A DNA stretch of 64,000 bases from GMQP-bins7 sp963776565 (GTDB lineage Bacteria; Actinomycetota; Thermoleophilia; Gaiellales; Gaiellaceae), in NCBI GenBank assembly GCA_963776565.1, contig CAVZNF010000007.1, positions 28,591 to 92,590 of the forward strand. The letters are read 5' to 3'. The notes under the pieces were generated by a model that did no database searches, was not told the DNA's origin, and saw nothing but the letters and a program-made list of their open reading frames with translations. The stretch's first letter is position 1. The number at the start of each line of letters is the position of its first letter. Of the stretch, positions 25,916-34,128 are shown piece after piece. The translations under genes and the position numbers were made by a program.

Positions 25916-26760
25916 TACTTCCTCCTCCCCGCCGCCTGCAGCACTGCGCGTACTGCCGAGACCTCGGCGAGATGACGCCGGAAGTCGCCGGAGCCGTGGA
26001 CGTCGGACGGTGGATCGAGCGATGCGCCGAGGCCCTCGGCCGCAGCCCGAACGGCGCTCTCGGAGTAGTCCCCGCCTGCAAGACGCTCCTCCATCGCAGT
26101 TGCACGTACCGGTGCCGCGGCGACGCAGCCGATAGCCACACGCGCGGCATCGCCCGAGACGGACGCGGCCGCGTTGACGATGTACGTCCCGTGGGCACCG
26201 ATCGTGAGGCCCCCGAACCCGTCGCCCGCACCGCTCGAGGCGGGCACGTTCACCTTCATGAGGAGCTCGCCCTCGCCGACTGCCGTCATGTAGACGCCGA
26301 GGAAGAACTCGTCCGCGGGTACGGTCCGCTCACCGTCCTGGCCGCGGATGGTGAACGTCGCGTCAAGCGCGACGAGGAGCACGGGCAGGTGGTTCGTCGG
26401 ATCGCTGACGCACACGTTGCCGCCGACCGTGCCGCGGTTCCGCACCTGCACGTCGGCGATCGTCGCGGCGACCTCGGCAAGAATCGGCCTGGCGACGTCG
26501 ACCTCCGACGACGACATCAGCTGCGCGTACGTGACCATCGCACCGATCTCGAGCATGCCGTCAGCCGAAAAGCCGATCGCGCGTAGCTCGGCGAGGTCGC
26601 CGAGGTCGACGAGCACGTCCGGCGCCGCGGCCCGGGCTTTCATGACGTTGACGAGCGTCTGACCGCCGGCAAGCGCTCTCGCGCCATCGTACGTCCCGAG
26701 CAACGAGATCGCTTCCTCGACGGTCGCGGGGCGTGCGTATTCGACCTCGCGCAGGAGCAC
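25915..26760 (-). CDS. Molybdenum hydroxylase medium subunit, FAD-binding
   Basis: The 281-residue protein has the two FAD pyrophosphate motifs of CoxM-type subunits, ALAGGQTLVN (about residues 29-38) and the RNRGTVGGNVCVSDP region (about 107-121), and a C-terminal CO_deh_flav_C-like domain. It passes electrons from the Fe-S subunit to an acceptor. It is the first gene of the 11-kb minus-strand unit. GTG 26760 has no Shine-Dalgarno and lies within a few bases of the predicted transcript start, so it is probably leaderless. Confidence 0.93.
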   Translation of the reverse strand: MLLREVEYARPATVEEAISLLGTYDGARALAGGQTLVNVMKARAAAPDVLVDLGDLAELRAIGFSADGMLEIGAMVTYAQLMSSSEVDVARPILAEVAATIADVQVRNRGTVGGNVCVSDPTNHLPVLLVALDATFTIRGQDGERTVPADEFFLGVYMTAVGEGELLMKVNVPASSGAGDGFGGLTIGAHGTYIVNAAASVSGDAARVAIGCVAAAPVRATAMEERLAGGDYSESAVRAAAEGLGASLDPPSDVHGSGDFRRHLAEVSAVRAVLQAAGRRK

Positions 26761-26767
26761 GTAGAGA

Positions 26768-26815
26768 TTCAGTCACACGCCGCCGTGACATGTCAAGCAG
26801 CCACCGTGTAGTTTC
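26768..26815. promoter_or_regulatory. Divergent promoters sharing a TGACATGTCA operator
   Basis: The palindrome TGACATGTCA (26787-26796) overlaps a minus-strand TTGACA (26797-26792) that faces the Mo hydroxylase operon with a weak CTGAAT -10 around 26773-26768. It also overlaps a plus-strand GTGACA (26786-26791) with TAGTTT at 26810-26815 that faces the SnoaL-like gene. A bound regulator would control both. The same palindrome is in the promoter at 16005-16034. The -10 calls are tentative. Confidence 0.5.
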
Positions 26816-26822
26816 AGGACCG

Positions 26823-27368
26823 ATGGAAGCGGAGCAGGCGTCGGGCGCCCCGAACCTCGCCGTCGTCTTCGACGAGCACGTCGCCGCCGAGTTCGTCGAC
26901 ATGGATCTCGACGCGACGATGGCGACGATGACCGGGGATCCGTATGTGTTCCACCTGCCCGCGATGACAGGCGGTGTCGGGGCCACAGCGGTTCGCGACT
27001 TCTACGGCGCGCACTTCATCGGCAAGTGGCCGAAGGACATCGAGATCACGCCGGTGTCGCGAACGGTCGGTGAAGATCGAGTCGTCGACGAGCTCGTCCT
27101 CTCGTTCACGCACGACATCGAGATGGATCAGCTCCTCCCCGGAGTCGCCCCGACCGGCCGCGCGGTGCGGCTGGCGTTCTGCGTCGTGGTGGGGTTCGAG
27201 GACGGCAAGGTCGCGCACGAGCACATCTACTGGGATCAGGCGTCGCTTCTGGCGCAGGTCGGAATTCTGGACGCGTCCTCGCTTCCGATCACCGGCGCCG
27301 AGCAGGCCGACACCGTGCTCGACATGCGGGCACATCCGCTGAACGAGCTCATCCGTCGTTCCCGCTAG
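26823..27368 (+). CDS. SnoaL-like/NTF2-fold protein (ester cyclase-like)
   Basis: The 181-residue protein shows a long N-terminal helix region (FDEHVAAEFVDMDLDATMATM), then DPYVFHLPAMTGG, VRDFYGAHFIGKWP, and VVVGFEDGKVAHEHIYWDQASLLAQVG, the usual end of SnoaL-like polyketide cyclase or carboxymuconolactone-type NTF2 proteins. ATG 26823 is 8 bases after the predicted -10, so it may also be leaderless. Being divergent from the Mo hydroxylase operon and sharing its operator, it probably serves the same pathway. The reaction is unknown. Confidence 0.85.
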   Translation: MEAEQASGAPNLAVVFDEHVAAEFVDMDLDATMATMTGDPYVFHLPAMTGGVGATAVRDFYGAHFIGKWPKDIEITPVSRTVGEDRVVDELVLSFTHDIEMDQLLPGVAPTGRAVRLAFCVVVGFEDGKVAHEHIYWDQASLLAQVGILDASSLPITGAEQADTVLDMRAHPLNELIRRSR

Positions 27369-27394
27369 GCCGTCGTTCGGTCTATAACGCGGCG

Positions 27395-29905
27395 ATGCGC
27401 GCCGATCTCCCGCGCGGAACCGTCACCTTGCTCTTCACGGACATCGAGGGCTCGACACGGCTGCTGCACAGTCTCGGCCCGCACGTGTACGCCGACGCAC
27501 TCGCGGAGCACAGGCGTGTCCTTCGCGATGCGTTCGTCGCGCATGGTGGAGTCGAGGTCGACACCCAGGGCGATGCGTTCTTCGTCGCGTTCCCGACGGC
27601 GCAAAGCGCAGCATGCGGCAGCGGTCGCTGCCAACGAGGGCTCGGCGCAGGGCTGATATCCGTGCGTATGGGCCTGCACACCGGGACACCGAGCAGACAC
27701 GCCCGAGGGATACATCGGCATCGATGTCCATCGCGGCGCACGTGTCTGCGCACTCGCACACGGAAGGCAGATCGTGCTGTCACCCGTGACCGCAGCGCTC
27801 CTCGACGGCGCGGAGCTCCGCGACCTCGGAGCTCCACCGGCTCAAGGACTTCGAGGGCTGCGATGCGGCTCTATCAGCTCGGTGACTCGACGCATTCCCG
27901 CCGCTTCGCACGCCGAGGCTCGATCGAGCTTCCGACTCCGGCGACCGACTTTCTCGGGCGAGAGCAGGAGCTGTTCGATGCGGTGTCGCTCGTGTACGAG
28001 CGCGACCCGCGGGTATTCAGCGTGCTCGGGCCGGGCGGTACGGGCAAGACGCGCTTTGCCCTGGAGCTTGCCGGCTGCTCGCCGAGGACGCGGAGGGTGG
28101 GACGGTCTTCTGCGCGCTCGCACCACTGCGGGAGCCCGATCTCGTGCTGGCGACGATCGCGGAGCGGCTCGGGGCGCGACCTCGCCCGAGGTGGGCGCGA
28201 TCGCCGCACGGGTGGGCGAGAAGACGCACGCACGTCGTCGTGCGACAACCTCGAGCATCTGCTCCCGGCCGCAGCGAGCCGCTCGCGCGAGCTCATGAGG
28301 CCGCGCACCGGCGCTGCGGCTCGTCGATGACGAGTCGGGAAGCCACTGCGCATCCAGGGTGAGACCGAGCTCGACCTGCCACCCCTCGCCGAGAGCGGAG
28401 GCCGATGGCGCTCTTCATGGCACGCGCGCACGCGGTCCGTCCCGGACCTCGAGGTGGACGAGCCGTCGCCGAGCTCTGTGCGCGCCTCGACGGCTGCCAC
28501 TTGCCGCTCGAGCTCGCGGCCGCACGGACGAAGCTGCTCGCACCCGGAGCGTTCTCCTCGAGCGGCTCGGCGAGCGGCTCGATCTCCTGAAGGGCACGCG
28601 CGACGCAGACGAGCGCCACGCGACGTTGCGAGCGACGATCGCCTGGTCACACGACCTCCTCGACCAGGACGAGCAGAGGCTCTTCGCGGCGCCTCGCGGT
28701 ATTTCGCGGGGGCATGCACGCTCGAAACTGCCGGAGCAGTCTGCGACGCCGATCTCGAGATGCTCGGCGTCGCTGCTCGACAAGAGCCTCGTCCGCCGAC
28801 GGCGGGTCCGCTCGAAGAGGAGCGGTACTGGATGCTCGAGACGATCCGGCAGTTCGCGGCGGAGCGCCTGGAGGAATCGGGCGAGGCAAAGGACGTGCGG
28901 CGACGGCACGCAGGGCGGATGCTCGCGATCGCCGAGCTCGGCGCATCTCACCGAAGATGACGACAGTCCGTTCGACGTCCGGCGGCGCTCGCCGAACGCG
29001 AGGACATTCGCGCCGCGCTCGACTGGGCGGTCGACGAGGATGTCGACCTCGGCCTCGAGGTCGCCGTCGCGCTCGAGAACATGTGGGACGCGTCTGGGCC
29101 ACCGAAGGAGATGCGCACGCTGGACTCGCTGCTCGAGCGAGCGATCGACATTCCGCCCGAGCTGCGGGCTGGAGCGCTGCGCGTCTACGGCGGCTGCTGC
29201 GACTGACGGGCAAGCGCGAGCAGGCAGCGGCGGCATGGGAGAAGAGCCTCGAGCTGTACCGGCTGCATCGACGACGATTTCGGCATCTCGGCGGTCGAAG
29301 GTCGATTGGCCGTGCTGGCATGGAGACAGGACGACTGGGAACGTGTCCGCGAGCTGACGGAGGACTCGCTGGCGCGTTCCAGCGGCCGGTTCAAGCTGGT
29401 CGAGATCACGAGCTGTTGGATCCTCGGACAGCTGCGCCTCCACGATGGCGACGTCAAGGCGCTTACAGACCTGACACGCCAAAGCGCCGACATGGCACAT
29501 GACATCGGCTGGACATGGTGGGAGTCGGGTCAGCTCCACGAGCTACTCATGCTCGCCCTCAATCGGGGCGACCTCGACGAGGCCGAGCGCGAAGGTCGGG
29601 CGGCGCTCCTCATCGAACGCGAGCAGGAGAACCGGCTCTGGACCGTGTACACACTGGCCGGGCTGGCGCAGGTGGCGCTCGCGCGCGGCGACGCCGAGCG
29701 TGCGGGACTCCTTTGGGGCACAGCGGAGAAGGAAGGCGTGCACTTTCCGAGCTGGGAGGGCGAGCGGGATCGCCGTGGCGGCCCGCTGGCTGACGTGCTT
29801 CCGGAGGAGGCAGTCGCCGCCTACGACCATGGAGGCTCGCTCGACCTCTGGGATGCGGTCGCGATCGCCCTCGGTGAGGACGGGCCGCCTCAGACCGTGC
29901 CGTAG
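27395..29905 (+). pseudogene. Cyclase-domain/NB-ARC-type ATPase transcriptional regulator, heavily frameshifted
   Basis: Fragments in all three plus frames add up to one protein of roughly 830 residues: a class III nucleotidyl cyclase domain (GTVTLLFTDIEGSTRLL, then VDTQGDAFFVAFPTA), a linker (SPVTAALLDGAELRDLG), an ATPase with P-loop SVLGPGGTGKTRFALELA and DNLEHLLPAA, and a helical TPR-like tail ending GSLDLWDAVAIALGEDG. At least a dozen single-base indels fall between 27605 and 29300; 29306-29905 is clean. The cyclase lysine normally before GD is absent, so cyclase activity is doubtful. Frame pieces are otherwise well conserved, again pointing to sequence error as much as decay. It would be a signal-sensing regulator. 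Confidence 0.7.
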
Positions 29906-30951
29906 AGCCCGAGCACGATCCGCACGAACTCCTGGGTGTCGTCGAAGAGGCCGCGCTCGCGCACCGCCCGCGCGCCCTGATACCAGCCTGCGAGCGCGAG
30001 CCGTCTTTCGCCGCCGAACTCGTCGAGCTGCCAGCGGAGATAGCGGACGCCGGCGCGGACGTTGCCCTGATACGTGCGGGGCGTCCGCACGCCCAGAAGC
30101 ACGACGTCGACGAACTCCCAGGTCTCCGGGAGGAGCTGCATGACGCCGATCGCACCGACGTTCGAGACGACGTCCTGCTGGAAGCCCGACTCCATCCAGG
30201 CGAGCGCCCGCGCGAGCGCGGGGTCAACGCCGTAGACGCGCGACCAGTAGTCGATCGCTGAGCGAACCGAGTCACGACTCGCCGGCGGTCCCGCGGCGGT
30301 CGGCGCCGTCAGCCGTGCACCCTTCGGAAGCGCGAGACGTTGATTCGGCACGATCACGTTCGTCAGCTCGAGGCGGTTGCGGCGGGCGAGCCGCCAGGGG
30401 CTGACGTGGTAGCGCGCCGAGATCGAGAAGAAGCTCTCGCCCGGTTGGACGACGTGCCAGGTCGTCGTCGAGGCGACGTGACCGGCCAGCGAGCGATACG
30501 TCCGCGGACCTGCGATGCCGTCGGCAATGAGACCGCGTCGACTCTGGTAGCGGCGCAGCGCGACGCTCGTGCTCTGCGTGAATCGCCCGTCCACGGCAGC
30601 GACGCCGAGCCCGTAACGGCGAAGGCGAAACTCGAGCACCGCGACGTCCCAGCCCACGGCGCCGAAGCCGAGCTCGCGCTGTCCGAGAAGCGGCCGGCCG
30701 CGTGCACCCAGTGCGTGCCTCGTCGCGCGTCCGACGCGTCCGGTCGGGCGCACGCCTCGTGCCCGCTGGAACGCGATCAGCGCGCTCGTGGTGAGCCGCC
30801 CACGGACACCGTCGACGGGACCAGGGTCGAACCCGTGGGCACGGAGCCCGATCTGGAGTGCGGCGACGCGAGCACTGGCCGCGAGCCCGCTGGGAGCGAA
30901 CGCGAGGACACCAATGGACACCGCGACGCCAACGACGGCGAAGCGACGCAT
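29890..30951 (-). CDS. Lytic transglycosylase with peptidoglycan-binding and LysM domains
   Basis: The product has a signal peptide (FAVVGVAVSIGVLAFAPSGLA), two peptidoglycan-binding repeats (LQIGLRAHGFDPGPVDGVRG and the later RLRRYGLGVAAVDGRFTQS region), a LysM domain (WHVVQPGESFFSISARYHVSPWRL), and a C-terminal SLT domain with catalytic Glu in LARALAWMESGFQQD and the GAIGVMQLLPETW motif. It should cleave peptidoglycan glycan strands outside the membrane. I prefer ATG 30951 because it gives a normal signal peptide; ATGs at 30981 and 30990 would add 10-13 polar residues. It converges with, and slightly overlaps, the regulator gene. Confidence 0.9.
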   Translation of the reverse strand: MRRFAVVGVAVSIGVLAFAPSGLAASARVAALQIGLRAHGFDPGPVDGVRGRLTTSALIAFQRARGVRPTGRVGRATRHALGARGRPLLGQRELGFGAVGWDVAVLEFRLRRYGLGVAAVDGRFTQSTSVALRRYQSRRGLIADGIAGPRTYRSLAGHVASTTTWHVVQPGESFFSISARYHVSPWRLARRNRLELTNVIVPNQRLALPKGARLTAPTAAGPPASRDSVRSAIDYWSRVYGVDPALARALAWMESGFQQDVVSNVGAIGVMQLLPETWEFVDVVLLGVRTPRTYQGNVRAGVRYLRWQLDEFGGERRLALAGWYQGARAVRERGLFDDTQEFVRIVLGLYGTV

Positions 30952-31031
30952 GCGCCCGAATTCGGCGGTCGCATCAGCCATCCTCCCCATGGGACCGGCC
31001 CGGGAGCGCGGCTACAATCCGGCCGCTGCCT

Positions 31032-31106
<75 letters not shown>

Positions 31107-31311
31107 TCGTAGCCCCTGCAAAGCGGCTAGATACGGACCGCCCCGCGCCCAGAGGGCTCGGCGGTTGCTTGCACTTCTCGAGACCCTCTCGGCCATCTCT
31201 GGAGCATCGAGGAGGCCTCGCTCACCGGATCGACCCCAGACCGTGGCCACACCGTTTTGTGAGCCGAATACCAAAGGCGTACGATCGAAGCAATCGACCA
31301 AGGAGGTCTCC

Positions 31312-31641
31312 ATGGCTGTCGCCTACGTCCAGGAGTGGCCGATCGTGGACCGATCGACCGACAACTACGACTTCATTGCCGACAAGATTGGCACCGGCCC
31401 GTTCGACGGCTTGATTCTCCACTCGGCGGGGTTCGACGAGGTCGACGGTGTCTTCAGGATCTTCGACATCTGGGAGTCGAAAGAGCAGGCACAGCAGTTC
31501 ATCGAAGCGAACCTGCAGCCGCTCGTCGACCAGGGTCCGCAGGCTTTCCCGAATCCGGGATCGTTTACTGAGCCGACGCGGGACGAGTTCTACGAGCTTC
31601 ACAACGTGATCCAGCAAGCGTCCGTCGGCGCGACCCGGTAG
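31312..31641 (+). CDS. Small hypothetical protein, possibly antibiotic-monooxygenase-like fold
   Basis: The 109-residue protein begins after a strong AAGGAGG. It reads like a ferredoxin-like alpha/beta domain: YVQEWPIVDRSTDNYDFIADK, LILHSAGFDEVDGVFRIFDIWESKEQAQQFIEANLQPLV. The pattern of strand-helix-strand with a WESKEQA helix recalls ABM/dimeric alpha-beta barrel proteins, where it could be an enzyme or a sensor, but key residues cannot be named. It is alone between tRNA-Asn and the next small gene. The 641-900 stretch after it holds no convincing gene. Confidence 0.75.
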   Translation: MAVAYVQEWPIVDRSTDNYDFIADKIGTGPFDGLILHSAGFDEVDGVFRIFDIWESKEQAQQFIEANLQPLVDQGPQAFPNPGSFTEPTRDEFYELHNVIQQASVGATR

Positions 31642-31900
31642 GCCGCGGCATATCGCAGTCGGGGACGCCGCGAGCAACCAGCCGAGATTCGGATGCATCC
31701 GGCGCACGCGGCGTCTCCCGACAATCTGTCGAGCCGCGTCGAACGCTCCGGACGCGTGCGGCTGACGCAGGTCGTCGTCGGCCCCGGAGCACAACGTTTC
31801 GAAAGGCACAAACTCGGCTACTCTTGAATCACTACCAACAGCTCTTCCTCTCGCCGTGCCCACCTGACATCGCGCCAGGTCGGGTGGAGGGAGAACGCCT

Positions 31901-32134
31901 ATGGCGTCTGAAACGATCACCATCCGCTTCCCGTCAGGCGCTTGGGAGTATGCGGTGACGGAGCGCGTGCCCGAGGTCGGAGACACCCTGGTACGCGAGG
32001 GGGAAACGTGGAACGTTGCCCTGGTAGCGGAATCGGTGGACGACCACCGAGTGGTCATCATGGCGCTTCCCCCCGAGGTGGAGAAGGAGTCCTCGCACCT
32101 GAAGAGCTCGGCGCGATGGGCGCGATGGGCTTAG
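31901..32134 (+). CDS. Small hypothetical protein
   Basis: This 77-residue protein follows GGAGGGAG at good distance from ATG 31901. Its sequence (SETITIRFPSGAWEYAVTERVPEVGDTLVREGETWNVALVAESVDDH) is a likely small beta-barrel, and the low-complexity tail ends ARWARWA. I know no function. Its stop overlaps the stop of the convergent membrane-protein gene by four bases. Confidence 0.65.
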   Translation: MASETITIRFPSGAWEYAVTERVPEVGDTLVREGETWNVALVAESVDDHRVVIMALPPEVEKESSHLKSSARWARWA

Positions 32135-32518
32135 CGGCGAGCGATGAGCGCGCCGATGATCACCCCGGCCAGCACGAGCTGCACATATGCCGGGAAGCCA
32201 CCCTCCCGGTGCCAGCCAAGGCGATCATGAAAGAGCTTTCTCCCGCCTGGACGCAATAGAGGGGAGGATGTGCTCGAGGTCGGGTGCGGAACTTGCGACG
32301 GCGCCAAGCGTCGCAGGATCGAATGGCCCTCGCCGCGCGGAGAGGAGAAAGACGCCAGCGAGACCGCTGCCGATCTCGAAGCGACGAGAGCGGAAGTCTT
32401 CATGCGGCAGGCGATCGCCTGCAAGGTGGAGGACTGGCCCCAGAAGGAGCGCCGCGAGTCGCGACCTGCTCGCAGCACCGACGGCAGCGCCAGTCGCCAC
32501 GTGGAGTGCGACGATCAC
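32131..32518 (-). CDS. Small membrane protein with GDRLPHED motif (frameshifted)
   Basis: Two minus frames join into about 128 residues. The first (GTG 32518) reads VIVALHVATGAAVGAASRSRLAALLLGP, then VLHLAGDRLPHEDF, FEIGSGLAGVFLLSARRGPFDP and SSAPDLEHILPS. The second supplies LRPGGRKLFHDRLGWHREGG and a last membrane helix YVQLVLAGVIIGALIARR to TAA 32131. They meet near 32262. The spaced His/Asp residues (H6, H33-GDRLPHED, PDLEH, KLFHDR) look like a metal-binding membrane hydrolase related to the YdjM/LexA-binding-type group, but that is inference. It converges with the small gene on the plus strand. Confidence 0.6.
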
Positions 32519-32696
32519 GGCCGCGCTTTCCTCTTCTCGTCGTGATCGGAGCCTGCCTCGAGTCGCATCGAGCCGACAGTAGCGCGTGCGAACGTCGTAC
32601 CCAATTTCGCACCCACCCAACGTGATCTGAGCCGATCTCACGTGACTGAAAGCCGCTCAATGAGGCGCTATCGATGTATCGTGACCGTGCCCGTTT

Positions 32697-32738
32697 CGGC
32701 TGTTAACCGGAGGGTTGTCGGTTCGAGTCCAACCTCGG
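32697..32738 (+). repeat. Displaced copy of the 3' half of tRNA-Asn
   Basis: This 42-base segment matches 31060-31101 of tRNA-Asn (from the anticodon loop GGCTGTTAACCGG through the T-arm GGTTCGAGTCCAACC) with only about three differences. The 5' half of a tRNA is not present. Such 3' copies typically mark the far attachment site of an element integrated at a tRNA gene. No integrase is seen in the 1.6 kb between the copies. Confidence 0.7.
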
Positions 32739-32807
32739 TAGTCGAAGAGCCGTGAGCACCGTTTCCTTATCCGAGAGTCAGCCCGCGATCCGCTGAAGGA
32801 GCAATCC

Positions 32808-33122
32808 GTGGAGAAGAGACTCGTCACGCGCTACGCAATGCGCTCCGCCGAGGACGCAGATGAGAACCAACGCCGCGTCGAGGGTGTCTTCCAGGAGTTG
32901 GCGGCCGCCCAACCCGACAACGTGAGCTACCTCGTCCTCCGGCTCGCGGATGACTCGTTCGTTCACGTGTCGTTCCACAATCACGGCGAGGACGACGTGA
33001 ACCCCATCGCGTCGACCGCTGCGTTCGCGCACTTCCAGGACGGCCACGCCGACCGCCGCGAGGGCGGAGTCGACCAACAGACAGCAGAACTGGTGGGGGC
33101 CTACATCACCACCATCGACTGA
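32808..33122 (+). CDS. Small hypothetical protein
   Basis: The 104-residue product starts at GTG after AAGGAG. Its sequence (VTRYAMRSAEDADENQRRVEGVFQELAAAQPDNVSYLVLRLADDSFVHVSF) has the strand-helix-strand order of a dimeric ferredoxin-like (ABM/DUF-type) domain of about 100 residues, seen in many actinobacteria next to regulators. No catalytic residue can be named. The 165 bases before it hold the tRNA-Asn remnant. Confidence 0.7.
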   Translation: MEKRLVTRYAMRSAEDADENQRRVEGVFQELAAAQPDNVSYLVLRLADDSFVHVSFHNHGEDDVNPIASTAAFAHFQDGHADRREGGVDQQTAELVGAYITTID

Positions 33123-33144
33123 GGTTCCCGCCGATAATGCGATC

Positions 33145-33636
33145 GTGCGGACGCTCGTTCTCGGCCTCGCTCTCCTCGTCGCGATCAGCGCGCGGGCCGG
33201 CTCGAGCGCCGCGGACACGAATTCGAGCATCAGCTTCCACCGACAGGACGGATCGCGGATCCTGTTCCCGGGCGCTGTTCGGGCTTGGTGCGAGCGAGAT
33301 GCGCTCTATGTGGTCACGCTCGGCAGGACGAACCAGTCGCGGTGGCAGCTCAGCGTCGCGCGAAAGGCGCTCGTCCCACGGCGCACCGTCGTCTTCACGT
33401 GGGAGCAGGCGAGAGGCATCACACTCTTCGTCTTCGATGCACAGACGAGAAACGAGGCGTCGGAGTCGGCCGAGGGATCTCGTGGCCATGTCGTGCTTCG
33501 GCGAGCGACGTGTGCGCGCGGAGGCGCGTTGGAGATCGCCGTGTCTGCCCTCATCGCCAGCGAGTTCTCCGACGGCGCGAGGATTCGAGCATCCGGGATC
33601 TTGAAAGCGAAGATCGGAGCCCGACCGCACCCCTGA
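33145..33636 (+). CDS. Secreted hypothetical protein
   Basis: The 163-residue protein has a clear signal peptide (LVLGLALLVAISARAGSSA) and a mostly beta mature part with cysteines in VRAWCERDAL and RRATCARGGAL that could pair. GTG 33145 lies 22 bases after the previous stop. It is not recognised. A long hairpin follows. Confidence 0.65.
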   Translation: MRTLVLGLALLVAISARAGSSAADTNSSISFHRQDGSRILFPGAVRAWCERDALYVVTLGRTNQSRWQLSVARKALVPRRTVVFTWEQARGITLFVFDAQTRNEASESAEGSRGHVVLRRATCARGGALEIAVSALIASEFSDGARIRASGILKAKIGARPHP

Positions 33637-33706
33637 GGCGGGATTGCCGTCGTGGCGTCAACTTTCTTGACGCACCCACGCACAACCGACCGAGTCGGAC
33701 CTGGGT

Positions 33707-33744
33707 GAGAAGGGGAGCCCCGCGGGCGCGGGACTCCCCTTCTC
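33707..33744. terminator. Bidirectional terminator-like hairpin
   Basis: GAGAAGGGGAG-C-CCCGCG pairs with CGCGGG-A-CTCCCCTTCTC, 17 base pairs with one mismatch. It sits between the stop of the secreted protein (plus, 33636) and the stop of the minus-strand gene (33748), so it can end both transcripts. Only short T-rich sequence follows on the plus strand. Confidence 0.75.
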
Positions 33745-33747
33745 GTT

Positions 33748-34035
33748 CTACTGCGTCATGCGCATCGCGACGTCGTACTTCGAGACCGACGTGCGCTGCC
33801 CGGGGGTGTCGTCTCTGGGCATCGCGCTCAGGATCTCGTCGCCGCGGGCGTAGTCCTCTTCCGAGTCGAAGAAGACGATTGCGAGCGTCTTGGCGTCGCC
33901 CGAGTTGTGGAGGAGGAGCATCTCGGTCGCGTTCAGGCCCTCCGGTTGGGGGTCACCCCCCTCGATCTGGCTCTTCAGCTGCGCGATCCGCTCGTCCGTC
34001 ACTCCATCGAATGCCACGACACGTGCTAGCGCCAT
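33748..34035 (-). CDS. Small hypothetical protein, dimeric alpha/beta barrel-like
   Basis: The 95-residue protein starts at ATG 34035 behind GGGAGG. MALARVVAFDGVTDERIAQLKSQI, then EMLLLHNSGDAKTLAIVFFDSEEDYARGDEILSAM, is the beta-alpha-beta pattern of ABM-type domains commonly annotated as hypothetical in actinobacteria. It could be a small monooxygenase-like or ligand-binding protein. It is divergent from the sulfotransferase gene with 93 bases between. Confidence 0.75.
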   Translation of the reverse strand: MALARVVAFDGVTDERIAQLKSQIEGGDPQPEGLNATEMLLLHNSGDAKTLAIVFFDSEEDYARGDEILSAMPRDDTPGQRTSVSKYDVAMRMTQ

Positions 34036-34128
34036 GAATGACCTCCCTCGAGATGAACAGAGCTCCAGCGGAGCCACGCTAGAGGACGACGGGCGCGGCG
34101 TCCACCCGCCGCTGCGAGAATCGCCGCC

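Noticed and set aside
22540..26760. Calling the cluster aerobic CO dehydrogenase (coxMSLG)
   Set aside because: Gene order fits, but the large subunit lacks AYRCSFR and AYRGAGR active-site loops.
32697..32738. A second functional tRNA-Asn
   Set aside because: Only the 3' half is present, without a D-arm or 5' acceptor strand.
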